Source: Petunia secreta (lineage: Eukaryota; Streptophyta; Magnoliopsida; Solanales; Solanaceae). From it: 64,000 nucleotides of DNA. Under the pieces are notes generated by a model. It saw only the letters and a list, made by a program, of their open reading frames with translations, searched no databases and was not told the origin of the DNA. The stretch covers positions 39,508,001 through 39,572,000 of the forward strand of contig JARKIP010000035.1 in assembly GCA_029990175.1 (NCBI GenBank), in the 5' to 3' direction. Positions 43,992 to 54,471 of the stretch are shown in pieces (position 1 is the stretch's first letter; each line of letters starts with the position of its first letter). The position numbers and the translations under genes are program-made.

Positions 43992-44960
43992 GGAGCCATC
44001 TGAATGGAAGACTGATAGCTATTATTATAAGAGAATTCTTCTAACGCCAAATGATCATCCCAGAAACCCCCGAAGTCAAGTGCACAAGCTCTCAACATGT
44101 CTAAGGATGGAATGCTGTGCTAAGCTGCACCTGGGTCCCAAACTCTCTCTGAAAAGACTGCCAGAACTGAGAAGTAAACTGGGAACCACGATCTAAGATA
44201 ATAGATACAGGAGTACCATGCAATCTAACCACCTGCTTAATGAAAATCCGAGCCAGTCTCTGAGCTGAATCAGTAGTCTTTACAGGGATAAAATGAGTTG
44301 ATTTAGTCAGTCTGTCGACAATGACCCAGACTGAATCACGGCGCCGTAGGGTCTTTGGCAGACCAACTATAAAATCCATCGTGATGTGCTCCCACTTCCA
44401 CTCGGGAATGGGCCGTGCCTGAGCTAACCCTGCTGGTCTCCGGTGCTCGAACTAAACCTGCTGACAGTTCAAGAAACGAGATACATAATCAAATACATCT
44501 CTCTTCATCCCCTTCCACCAGTATAGCTCTCGGAGGTCCTGATACATTTTTGTAATACCAGGATGAATGGAATAACGCGAGCTATGAGCTTCACCGAGCA
44601 CTGACTGCCTCGAATCCCCAACATCAGGAACACAGAGTCAACCATTAAACCAAAGAATTCCATCTGAATCAAGCTCGAAGGAGGGAACTCCTCCACTTAG
44701 GATACGACAACGCAACTCCTGCAGATGAGGATCCTCGAACTGTCTTCCCTTAATCTGACTGACTAAGGAAGACTGAGCTGCAATACACGCTAAGACTCGA
44801 CTGGAGTCTGGGAGAAGGAATCTCACGCCAAAGTCGCCAAGGGACTACAATTCTCGGGCCAATGGTGTCATGTCAGCATAAAGAAAAGCCATGCTGCCCA
44901 TGGACTTCCTGCTCAAAGCATCTGCTACCACGTTCGCCTTCCCAGTATGATAGCGGATAG
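43992..44960 (-). pseudogene. T2 integrase zinc finger and core, catalytic Glu deleted
   Basis: On the minus strand: DALSRKSMGSMAFLYADM, a linker, then a finger region (SSRYSIHPGITKMYQDLREL, with the usual second Cys pair reading FLNCQQV before a stop). WEHITMDFIVGLPKT, VIVDRLTKSTHFIPV and SIILDRGSQFTSQFW carry the first two catalytic aspartates. STAFHP is followed directly by a stop and DMLRACALDFGG. The usual QTDGQ-E segment carrying the third catalytic residue is missing, about 40 bp. The frame ends at NNSYQSSIQMAPF, where element A is inserted. Confidence 0.85.
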
Positions 44961-44997
44961 TGAGATCATAATCTTTAATCAATTCAAGCCACCTCCG

Positions 44998-46754
44998 CTA
45001 TCGGCCGTTAAGATCTTTCTGAGAGAGAAGATACTGCAGACTCTTATGATCCGTATACACCTCACAAGGCTCGACATAAAGATAATGCTTCCATATCTTC
45101 AAAGCAAAGACCACAACTGCCAATTCTAAATCGTGAGTCAGATAATTCTTCTCATTCGGCTTCAACTGTCTGGAAGCATAAGTAATTACCTTCCCGTGCT
45201 GCATAAGAACACAACCCAGGCCCACACGAGATGCATTGTAATAGACTACAAATCCACCGGTGCCCGAAGGAAGGGATAATACTGGAGCTGAAGTCAATAA
45301 GGCCTTAAGCTTCTGGAAGCTTGCTTCACACTCATCGGACCATCAAAACTGAACCGCCTTATGCGTCACGTGAGTCAGGGGAGCTGCAATAGTAGAGAAC
45401 TTCTCCACAAACCTCCAATAATAACCTGCCAATCCAAGGAAACTGCGAATCTCCATCGGAGTGGCAGGACGAGGCCATTTCTGCACTGTTTCAATCTTCT
45501 TCGATTCAACCTTGATACCCTCACTAGATACCACGTGACCCAAAAATGCCATAGAATCAAGCCAAAACTCACATTTCGAGAACTTGACATACAACTTACG
45601 ATCACGGAGGGTCTGAAGAACCACCCTCAGATGATAATCATGCTCTTCGTAGCTACGAGAATAAATAAGAATATCATCAATGAAGACAATGACAAAGGAA
45701 TCGAGGAATGGCTTAAACACCCGGTTCATGAGATCCATAAAGGCTGCAGGGGCATTAGTCAGCCCAAAAGACATAACTAGGAACTCATAATGGCCGTAAC
45801 GAGTCCTAAAAGTAGTCTTCGAGATATCTGACTCACGAATCTTTAGCTGATGGTAACCAGATCGCAGATCGATCTTAGAAAAGAATTTGGCACCCTGCAA
45901 TTGATCAAACAAATCATCAATGCGAGGCAAAGGGTACTTGTTCTTGATGGTGACCTTATTTAGCTGACGATAATAAATACACATCCGCATAGTCCCATCT
46001 TTCTTTTTCACGAATAGAACAGGAGCACCCTACGGAGAAATACTCGGCCTAATGAACCCCTTATTAAGCAAATCTTGCAACTGCTCCTTCAGCTCCTTCA
46101 ACTCTGATGGGGCCATGCGATAAGGAGGTATAGAAATAGGCTGAGTCCTTGGCACTATATCAATGCCAAACTCGACCTCTCGATCAGGAGGAAGTCCTGG
46201 CAAATCATCTGGAAACACGTCAGGGAACTCCCTAACGACAGGAACAGAATCAAGAGATGGAATCTCCACAGTGGTATCTCGAACCATGGCAAAATACGCT
46301 GAACACCCTTTATCCATCATCCGCTTTGCCTTAAGGAAAGAAATAACATGCCCCATGGGTGGCAAATAAGAGCCCTGCCACACCAACGGTGCTGAACATG
46401 GAAGAGACAACTGAAGAGACTTGGCATGACAATCTAATGTGGCATGACGTGACGCCAACCAATCCATGCCAATAATAACATATAAATCAACCATATCTAG
46501 GATTAGAAGATATACTAGTGTCTCATGACCCCTAAAAGATATGGTACAAGCTGGATAAACTCGATTCACAATGATAATGTCTCCAATAGGAGTAGAAACA
46601 CAGAATAGATCACGAAGATGCATATAATCAACATGAAAGCCTGAAGCAAAATAAGGAGATACATATGAATATGTAGACCCCGGATCCACCAAAGAATATG
46701 CATCTCGACCACAAACAGATAAAATACCTGTAACAACAGCTGGGGATGCCTCAC
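44998..46754 (-). pseudogene. T2 protease, reverse transcriptase and RNase H
   Basis: The protease has LVDPGSTYSYVSPYFASGF and VIIGMDWLASRHA. A TAG at 46032-46030 interrupts SP-GAPVLFVKKKDGT, where relatives have tryptophan. RT follows: YRQLNKVTIKNKYPLPRIDD, FFSKIDLRSGYHQLKIRESD, YEFLVMSFGLTNAPAAFMDL and the active site VIVFIDDILIYS. After a TGA near 45345, RNase H (VVYYNASRVGLGCVLMQHGK, YTDHKSLQYLLSQKDLN) ends at another stop. The motif style is that of the Tekay/Del clade. Confidence 0.88.
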
Positions 46755-46761
46755 CTGGCCG

Positions 46762-48317
46762 TTAGTGCATATAGCTGTCTCTGCGGCTGAGCTGAGCCGC
46801 TACCCTGACGACCACCTCTAGAGGGACCACTAGGACCATGCCCACGACCTCTATCGGGTAGTGGTGCACCTGTAGCTGGCTGAGACCCTGGAGGGGCACC
46901 CTGAGGCTGCTGCTGCATAGGTGCTGGAAGGCGAGGGAAAGGGCGGCTACTACCCTGCTAATGGAGATAAGGGCAATCCTTCTTATGATGCCCTGGATCC
47001 TGACAGATAAAGCACCCTGGAGCAAATCTACGCTGATCAAACTGAGACTGATCTCGCGGGCGAAACCAAAACTGACCCTAAGAAGAAGTAGGCGCGTTCT
47101 GAGAACCACGCGCTGGAAACTGAGCTGGTCTGGCAGGAGGCCTACTCTGCTGCTGATAACTCCAACTCCATACGAGGTACTAGAATGCCCTGGACCACGA
47201 GATCTCTTACTCTCCCGCTCTAACTCCCCTATCTCTAATCTATGATAGGCCTCACACCTCTTGGCAATATCGACATCGACATCAAATAGAGTACCAGCCT
47301 CAATCTCACGAGCCATCTGGGACCACAAATGAGGAGAAAGCCTATCAATATAATGCCTGACCCTCTCAGAGGGCTCCTGCATGAGATCTGGAGCATAGTT
47401 GGACATCTCTGAAAATAAAAGCTCATATTCCGTGACTGACAGGTTACCCTGTCCAATCGTCTCAAACTGTCTCCTCTTCTCATCCTGCTGACTGCGAGGG
47501 AAAAAATTCTCCATGAATCGATGGGAGAAATCACTCCAGGTCAGCTTAGGTAAGCCCTGCCTAGCTGATTGGAGTGTGGTCCACCAAGCTAAAGCCGGAC
47601 CCTCAAATTGGAAGGCAGTATAATCAACTCCATACTGCTCAAGATATCCAAGGGCCTCTAAGATACGCTGACATTGATCAAGCATCTCACGAGGCTTAAG
47701 CTTATCTGATTTCTGACCAGAGAACTTCGAAGGACTAAGTCGGGTAAAATAATACAGCCTTGCCGGATCATCAACTTGACCTGCTACCTGGACTGGCTGA
47801 CCAGCTTGAACAACCGGAGGTATAACACCCGCTTCCTCTAGAACATGACCACCTGGAACATGAACTGCTGGGGCTATATGTGGAGCTAGAATGGGGGCTT
47901 CCAGAGCCTGAGAACTAATATCTACCGCAGCCTGAGGAGCTGCCTGAGGGATAGGAGCATCTACGACAGCCTGAGGAATAGGAGCATCTACAGCAGCCTG
48001 AGGAATAAGAGCATCTACGGCAGCCTGAGGAATATAAGGTCCCTGAGGCATTTGTGTTGCTAAGAATCTCATAAAAGCATCATGAACTGCGGGGAGGATG
48101 ACTAAGCCCTGCTCCCCTGCCCAGCAAAAGCTGGCACTACCAGAACCTCTGCAGCAGGATCAACATGATCTACCATCCTGGCGGACTGGGCAACTCTACT
48201 TCTGCCTCGACCACGACGTCTAACGCGGCCAACACCGCCAACCCGCGGAGCAGCAGGAACAGGAGCGACCACTGGCTCCTTTGCCTCTCGCTGGATATTC
48301 GCGCGCGTTCTCATCAT
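46762..48317 (-). pseudogene. T2 Gag with frameshift
   Basis: Start MMRTRANIQREAK at 48317 with an arginine-rich stretch (RVRRRGRGRSRVAQSARMVD). The frame shifts by one near 48118-48125 (AFAGQGS against QGLVILPAVHDAFMRFLATQ). A proline-alanine repeat follows, four copies of IPQAAVDA-like units at about 47950-48050. Then comes a Gag domain (RLYYFTRLSPSKFSGQKSD, WWTTLQSARQGLPKLTW, FMENFFPRSQQDEKRRQFE). A further frameshift near 47150 displaces the zinc-knuckle region, whose remains lie near 46990-47040. B2 is inserted upstream, in the leader. Confidence 0.82.
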
Positions 48318-48458
48318 TTGCTGTGGGAAATAAAAAAAAATATTTAACTTCAGATAAGAAGACTCATGCACGACGAGGAATCAAAGAAAGAAAACTGCCT
48401 AAATGCCATCATAGCCTCTCGTAGATAGGTACGGATGTCTCTGCCCGATCAACGAGAC

Positions 48459-49165
48459 TGATAAGCCCCAAATCGAGCCAAGACACCTTTCCAACATGTA
48501 TCAAGCTTGGAAGAGGCAAAGGATGCAAGGGCAAGAGCTTCGGAGATGATTCAAGCATGTTTAGGCGATGGAGCACCGGTGCTCCACCCCACAGGCAGCC
48601 AGGCGCTCCGCCCAGGCAAACCAGGCGCTCCGCCTGAGATACACTTGGCTCAGGCGCTCCGCCCAGCCCCCAGGCGGTCCGCCCAGCCCCCTCTACTGAT
48701 CAACTTTGTGGGCGCTCCGCCCGATTTGCTGAAGCACGGGATTTCAAGTTTAAAGTTACTATTTTGACCTTGCATGGTCTTTTAGCTTAAAGCCTAGCTT
48801 GTGGGAATTATAGACCTTTTACTTAATACCTAGAAACCTCTATAAATAGCTAGATAGCTTATTTTATTCCTTAGTCTATTTTGAATGATGAATTAACATT
48901 GTAAAGAGGGATCTCTTTGGGTTTATGAAAAACCAACCTTTGTTTTGGATTTGTGTGCTTTTAGTGGATTCTAGTTGGACAACGACCCCGCCCCGATCAT
49001 TCTACTTGCGAGTCCTAGTTGGCTCGAGGGTAGTTGCCTAGCGTAGGTGTTCTTGACATTCTCTCGGGGTGTAACGGAACGAGTTCTCCGTTGCTACTTG
49101 AGATTATTGATCGAGTTACGTCTCGTTCTTTATCCTTTTACCTTTTCCGCGTTTGATTCTTATCA
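48459..49165 (+). repeat. 5' LTR of B2
   Basis: 707 bp, TGATAAGCCCC to GATTCTTATCA; TATA box at 48841-48848; five GC-rich hairpin motifs at about 48600-48723. It lacks the 20-bp unit present in its 3' LTR. Confidence 0.92.
48841..48848 (+). promoter_or_regulatory. TATA box in B2 5' LTR
   Basis: TATAAATA, same context ('cctctataaatagctagatag') as in B1. Confidence 0.65.
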
Positions 49166-49168
49166 GTT

Positions 49169-49180
49169 TGGTATCAGAGC
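49169..49180 (+). other. primer binding site of B2
   Basis: TGGTATCAGAGC, three bases after the 5' LTR; initiator tRNA-Met type. Confidence 0.85.
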
Positions 49181-49839
49181 AAGGTTCGGGTATCGTTCTT
49201 ACGAACTCCGACCCTTGATTCTTCGTGCCTAGTATCTTCTTTTAGTTTTCTTGTTGTTAAAGTTATTGGGAAAAAGAAAATTACAAAAAAAATTGAAAAA
49301 TTCAAAAATTCAAAATTAGTGTAACTTTTTGGTGCGTTCGATTCTTGAAGTGGGTGTTATAGAATCTTGATCCTTGTTGAAAACCCAACGTTTGGGTACC
49401 AAAATTGTTTGGATTGGATTGGATTGGAAAATTGAAACCCCAAATATTATTAAACCCTCTCAAACCCTTGTTCTTGATGAATTTGATTGATTTTGGGTTG
49501 TGTGATTGTGGGGTTTTGGAATTGATTACCGGGGTTTGATCTCCTTGGAAAAACGAATCAATTGCAACAAGTTTCGTGTGATTCGGAGTTCGGTAACATT
49601 GTTTTTGAAGAATCGAAACCCACCTTTGAACCTTGAAACCCATGTTGAAACCCAAAACTTGAAAACTTTGAATCTTGATTGAACTTTGTTTGTTGGTTGT
49701 TTGGGTGTGAAATTGATTGGGGTTTGAAGGTTGTATCAAGGAACAACTTTGGGTACCTTGAATTTGTGCAAAAAATGTTGAAATCGGACCAAATTTTGGC
49801 TTGAAATCGAGCAAAATCGGAGTTGGAAAAGCAGGGGCC

Positions 49840-50000
49840 TGACCCCCAGGTGCTCCGCCTAGACTTTGGGCGCCCCGCCTGACTTACTCTTGGTCCAGGC
49901 GCTCCGCCCAACCCCTGGGCGCTTCGCCTGCCCAACCCCACTGCCCCATTTTCTTCAGGCGCTCCGCCCCACCCTTTTGGGCGCTCCGCCTGACCTCTGA
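49840..50000 (+). repeat. GC-rich hairpin motif cluster in B2 leader
   Basis: Six copies of RGGYG-NNN-CGCCY (for example AGGCG-ctc-CGCCC, GGGCG-ccc-CGCCT, GGGCG-ctc-CGCCT) in 160 bp of leader. Equivalent clusters lie in the leaders of B1 (about 19160-19240) and A (about 42440-42560). Confidence 0.75.
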
Positions 50001-50415
50001 AGGTGTTGTTTGGGTAGTTTTGCCTAGGTTTTCCTATTTCTTTGTTGCCTAACCTCTTATTAGTGCCTATCTAAGTAATCTTTCTACTTAATTAGCACTA
50101 ATCTTTCATTGCTTTTAGGTTATTCGTGCCTTAGTTGGAGAGTAGAACTCCAAGAAGATCCGTAGAATCCTTTGACTCAAGTCCTTACTCTAAATTGCTT
50201 ATCGTACATCGAATCACGTTAACTCCACTCACCCCGGAGTACACTTGACTTGTGAGTTGATTGATTGAGTTGAGGATTGTCGTCCAACTACTTGAAGCTT
50301 TAGTACTCAAGTCCGAGTGAAATATCCACCACCACTAAATGAGTGAACCGAGTGCTATACACGTGAGGGTGTGTGTGAGGTGATTTCACTAACGTTTGCT
50401 CTTCTTGTAGGTACA

Positions 50416-53400
50416 ATGTCCACTGAAGGAGAAGAATTTGCTAATAGTGCCCTTGCTACTATCCTTGCCAAATTGGATAGTATGAGCTTGAGGATTGAAG
50501 CCATTGAGAGGAGGACCCCGAGTGTCCAAATTGAATCCGGAGAAGGCACAAGTCATAGCACTCCTATGACTCCCGGACACTTTACCGAGGTAACCAAAAG
50601 ATATGAACAAAAGAAAGTTGATGCTCTTCAAGAGTGTATGTTGGGCAATACCCAACCCGTGGGCAATCCCCACAACTTAGGCAATCCCCAAGGGAATGCT
50701 CTACTTCAAAGACCCGTTAGGTTTGTCCCACCTCTTGAGCAAGTTGTTGAGGCTCAAGAAGAGGAGGAGGCCGAGTATGTTGATGAAGCCTATGGGTATG
50801 ATGCTCCTTATCAACCTAGAAGGCAAATGAATTGGGGACGAAATGTGGATAGGGGTAGAGGCCGAGGTCGAGGGCCACCCGTGGGATATTATGGAGGGAA
50901 TTCTAGAAGAGATTATGGTGTGTATGGTGACCCTTATGGAGGCCAACCGGAGCCTTACCATGGTGGTCGTGATCTTAACAATCTCAATAGTGTGAAGCTT
51001 AATCTTCCAATCTTTAAGGGAACTTGTGATCCGGAGGCATACATGGAATGGGTACTACTCATGGAGAGGGTGTTTGACACAAATGAGATGACCGATGAGA
51101 AGAAAGGTACTTATGCTATTTCATCCTTTGAGTCTTATGCTTCTACTTGGGGGGAGTCCACAAAGAGGACAAGAAGGAGAGCGGGTGTGCATGTGAATGT
51201 GACTTGGAATGAGTTGAAGGACCTCATGAACACCAAGTATGTGACTCCTAGGTATCGTCAAGAGCAACTCAAGAAGCTTTATGATCTAAAGCAAGGTGTC
51301 AAGACGGTTCATGAGTACTATGATGAGTTTGAGAAGACTCGGATGTCATTGGATATGGAAACCGAGGAGGAAGAGCAAGCCATGATCCGTTTCAAAATTG
51401 GCTTAAGCTATGGTATAGCTTCTCAATTGAGGTTGCATTCGTATCCTTCACTCCAAGATCTATTGGAAGCCGCTATTGAAGCCGAGCAATGGCTTAATGG
51501 AGAAAAGTCCAACCGTTACAAGAGTAGCAATCCTACTCCGGTGAGCCAACCAAAGGAGTGGAAGACTCCAAATGCAAACTTCTCAAGTGCAAGTGGTGTA
51601 AGTGCTAGCAAAGAAGTGAAGAGAACATATGAGAAGTCTACACCACCATTGGGAGGTAATTCTAAAACCCACTTGAGCAATTCTACTTCCACTTCTACTC
51701 AATGCTATAAGTGTAAGGGGTATGGCCACATTGCTAAAGATTGTCCTACAAAGAGAACCATGGTTGTGGTAGGAAATTTGGTGTATGAGCAAGAGAGTGA
51801 GCCCGAAGATGAGGAGGATGAGGAGATTGAGATTGCTTGTGAGGAGGGTATAGAGGAAGGAGATGACCCTCAAATGTTCTTGATGGTTAGGAGGAGTTTG
51901 GGTACCGTTCTCATGGAAGAGGAGGTGGAGAATGATCAAAGGGGAGCGGCTAAAGCCAAATCGCCCATTGTACTTGAACCCGAGGCAAACAATCTTGTTG
52001 TCTTGCCAAAGCATGATGAAAATAAGAGTCACTCCACTTCAAATGAGAGAGAAAAGATAGAGAGAAGTGAGGGAGTGACCGGTGACAATCTAAGAGAGGA
52101 ATTGAAGAGTGATGTGAGTGGATTGTCACCACCAACTACACTTGACCATGAGGTAAAATTGAGAGAGAAGAGAGGTGAGGAAAGAAAATTTGAGAGTGAG
52201 AGCACCCATTATTCTAACAATTCTTCATCTTCTACTATTTCTTGTGTTAGTTCTTGTGTAGGTACAAATGAAGACAAGCCATTGGAGCCTCAACCATGTG
52301 CTTGGAAGGAAAGAAAAGAGGAGGAAAGTTCTCAATGTGAGCTTCATGAAGGAGTAACACATGACACTTCAAGCCTTGTGAGTGATCGAGGACGTACTAC
52401 GAATGTAAGTGTTGCTCCACCTTTTCATGAGCCTACTAGCTATTTGTCTTGTGATGACTCAACATTAGTTGGTGCTTGTGCTGCATCTAGTAAATATGCC
52501 ACTAGTGGAGAGTCTAAAAGTCAACTTGTGTGTGCTTGTATAACATTAGTTGAGAGCCTTGCTAAGCCACATCATGATGTGAGCTCATTGTTCAATGAAT
52601 CTCTCACTAGTGTAGACTTGGTAGTTGACAAAGATTGTGACCTTTGCTATGACACACCGCCAATCTTTGATGAAGGGGTAGATGAGATAGTTGATCATAC
52701 CCTTGTTGATATGCTTCTATTTGGTGGGTCTAAGTGTTGTGGTGAGGATGTTAGTGGCATTGAGGAGTCCAAATTGCATGAATTGGACAAAGTTGTCTAT
52801 GATGACTCCTCAAGTGAACCTAGTCTTGATAACTTGTCTATGCTTGATCATGATGTTGAGATGCACATTTTTACATTTCCATTGTTTGAAGATAATCTCA
52901 TTGGTGGTAGCGAATTGTATGGGACTAGGGTTGATAGTAAGATGGAACCTCCATGGTGTGAAGGGTTTGACCCCTTAGGCAACCCATTGTGTGAGGATTT
53001 GAATGAGGTAAATGACTCTTTGAGTGACCATACTATTGCTTGTTTGGGTTATGATGAAGAAGAGGCCATTATCAATACCTTTCTTGATAGTTTGTCTTTT
53101 GAGACGGGTTGCTTAAGTGATGAAATGGGAGGTGAAAGGGAACCCCTTGGTGTGAGTAAGTGTGCTCTAAAGAAGGGGAGTGGAGTACTTGATGTTACTT
53201 GCATGATGGGTTATTTGACTCACTCCACTCCACATGTTGATCACACTTTGAGGAGGGATTGGTTTGTTGATCTTGAGCTTAAGGTTCAAGGGGATTTTGA
53301 TAGCTTGATCTTGCATTTTCCATGTCCCCATGACCTATTTGTTCCTTATTGTGTTGCATGCATATTCTCATTGAACCAAGCACTTGATGATCTCATTGGA

Positions 53401-53775
53401 GATTTGGTATTTGTTCTTAACATTGATGCTTGGTTATATCACAAGAGTGTGTTTTCCACACTTCTTGCACTAACCTACTTTCAAAGTAGGAAATCTTGTG
53501 TTTGCTTGTCGTTGCTTGTAGGTTCTAAGCTCCATGTTAAGGCAAAGGAGACCTTGGAAGAAACCTATGTCAAAGTGACGATCAAGGGTTACAAGGGAGG
53601 AGAGCATTGGGCACCCCGAAGAGATGATGCCATGTACGTGAATGCATTGATTTCGAGGACGAAATCTTCTCAAGAAGGGGAGGATGATAAGCCCCAAATC
53701 GAGCCAAGACACCTTTCCAACATATATCAAGCTTGGAAGAGGCAAAGTATGCAAGGGCAAGAGCTTCGGAGATGA
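50416..53775 (+). CDS. B2 Gag fused to unrecognised domain, 1119 residues, uninterrupted
   Basis: The start is ATG 50416, five bases after a conserved TTGTAG; the frame upstream has no other ATG in context. Residues ~1-130 are an acidic N-terminal arm. About 138-160 is arginine-glycine rich (NWGRNVDRGRGRGRG). About 196-370 is the retrotransposon Gag domain. The zinc knuckle CYKCKGYGHIAKDCP is at 430-444. At ~509 the frame jumps from ENDQR to GAAKAKSP: relative to B1, 420 bp encoding the protease active site are deleted in frame. Residues ~510-1089 form the domain of unknown function (CVSSCVG, CDLCYDTPPIFDE, MEPPWCEGFDPLGNPLCE, CPHDLFVPYCVAC, NIDAWLYHKSVFSTLLALTY). About 30 C-terminal residues are encoded by the 3' LTR. 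No RT, RNase H or integrase motif is present. Gag would package RNA; the role of the second half is unknown. Confidence 0.88.
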   Translation: MSTEGEEFANSALATILAKLDSMSLRIEAIERRTPSVQIESGEGTSHSTPMTPGHFTEVTKRYEQKKVDALQECMLGNTQPVGNPHNLGNPQGNALLQRPVRFVPPLEQVVEAQEEEEAEYVDEAYGYDAPYQPRRQMNWGRNVDRGRGRGRGPPVGYYGGNSRRDYGVYGDPYGGQPEPYHGGRDLNNLNSVKLNLPIFKGTCDPEAYMEWVLLMERVFDTNEMTDEKKGTYAISSFESYASTWGESTKRTRRRAGVHVNVTWNELKDLMNTKYVTPRYRQEQLKKLYDLKQGVKTVHEYYDEFEKTRMSLDMETEEEEQAMIRFKIGLSYGIASQLRLHSYPSLQDLLEAAIEAEQWLNGEKSNRYKSSNPTPVSQPKEWKTPNANFSSASGVSASKEVKRTYEKSTPPLGGNSKTHLSNSTSTSTQCYKCKGYGHIAKDCPTKRTMVVVGNLVYEQESEPEDEEDEEIEIACEEGIEEGDDPQMFLMVRRSLGTVLMEEEVENDQRGAAKAKSPIVLEPEANNLVVLPKHDENKSHSTSNEREKIERSEGVTGDNLREELKSDVSGLSPPTTLDHEVKLREKRGEERKFESESTHYSNNSSSSTISCVSSCVGTNEDKPLEPQPCAWKERKEEESSQCELHEGVTHDTSSLVSDRGRTTNVSVAPPFHEPTSYLSCDDSTLVGACAASSKYATSGESKSQLVCACITLVESLAKPHHDVSSLFNESLTSVDLVVDKDCDLCYDTPPIFDEGVDEIVDHTLVDMLLFGGSKCCGEDVSGIEESKLHELDKVVYDDSSSEPSLDNLSMLDHDVEMHIFTFPLFEDNLIGGSELYGTRVDSKMEPPWCEGFDPLGNPLCEDLNEVNDSLSDHTIACLGYDEEEAIINTFLDSLSFETGCLSDEMGGEREPLGVSKCALKKGSGVLDVTCMMGYLTHSTPHVDHTLRRDWFVDLELKVQGDFDSLILHFPCPHDLFVPYCVACIFSLNQALDDLIGDLVFVLNIDAWLYHKSVFSTLLALTYFQSRKSCVCLSLLVGSKLHVKAKETLEETYVKVTIKGYKGGEHWAPRRDDAMYVNALISRTKSSQEGEDDKPQIEPRHLSNIYQAWKRQSMQGQELRR

Positions 53776-54411
53776 TTCAAGCATGTTTAGGTGATGGAGC
53801 ACCGGTGCTCCACCCCACAGGCAGCCAGGCGCTCCGCCCAGGCAAACCAGGCGCTCCGCCTGAGATACACTTGGCTCAGGCGCTCCGCCCAGCCTCCAGG
53901 CGGTCCACCCAGCCCCCTCCACTGATCAACTTTGTGGGCGCTCCGCCCAAGAAACGGGCGCTCCGCCCGATTTGCTGAAGCACGGGATTTCAAGTTTAAA
54001 GTTACTATTTTGACCTTGCATGGTCTTTTAGCTTAAAGCCTAGCTTGTGGGCATTATAGACCTTTTACTTAATGCCTAGAAACCTCTATAAATAGCTAGA
54101 TAGCTTATTGTATTCCTTAGTCTATTTTGAATGATGAATTAACATTGTAAAGAGGGATCTCTTTGGGTTTATGAAAAACCAACCTTTGTTTGGGATTTGT
54201 GTGCTTCTAGTGGATTCTAGTTGGACAACGACCCCGCCCGGACCATTCTACTTGCGAGTCCTAGTTGGCTCGAGGGTAGTTGCCTAGCGTAGGTGTTCTT
54301 GACATTCTCTCGGGGTGTAACGGAACGAGTTCTCCGTTGCTACTTGAGATTATTGATCGAGTTATGTCTCGTTCTTTATCCTTTTACCTTTTCCGTGTTT
54401 GATTCTTATCA
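53685..54411 (+). repeat. 3' LTR of B2
   Basis: 727 bp; six GC-rich motifs at about 53827-53970, including the additional 'aagaaac'-linked GGGCG-ctc-CGCCC unit. It differs from the 5' LTR at about three sites in the first 130 bp by eye. Confidence 0.92.
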
Positions 54412-54457
54412 GAGACTCTATTAGACACTGTCATGATCTGGAAAGACTCTAAACCTC

Positions 54458-54469
54458 GCTCTGATACCA
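54458..54469 (-). other. primer binding site of T2
   Basis: TGGTATCAGAGC on the minus strand, two bases from the T2 5' LTR (54472). Between it and the B2 insertion only ~40 bp of T2 leader remain on this side. Confidence 0.85.
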
Positions 54470-54471
54470 AC

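Larger units (their letters stand above)
48459..54411 (+). mobile_element. element B2: non-autonomous gypsy element with intact long ORF, inside T2
   Basis: 5953 bp with LTRs 48459-49165 and 53685-54411, and perfect target duplication GAGAC at 48454-48458 and 54412-54416. The PBS is at 49169-49180 and the PPT at 53672-53684. It is inserted in the leader of T2 in the opposite orientation. It encodes Gag and the same unrecognised domain as B1 in one open frame; protease, RT, RNase H and integrase are all missing. It must depend on enzymes from other elements. Confidence 0.93.

Noticed and set aside
50371..50415. upstream extension of the B2 reading frame
   Set aside because: No ATG there; it spans the acceptor-like TTGTAG and is less similar to a coding start than the ATG at 50416.
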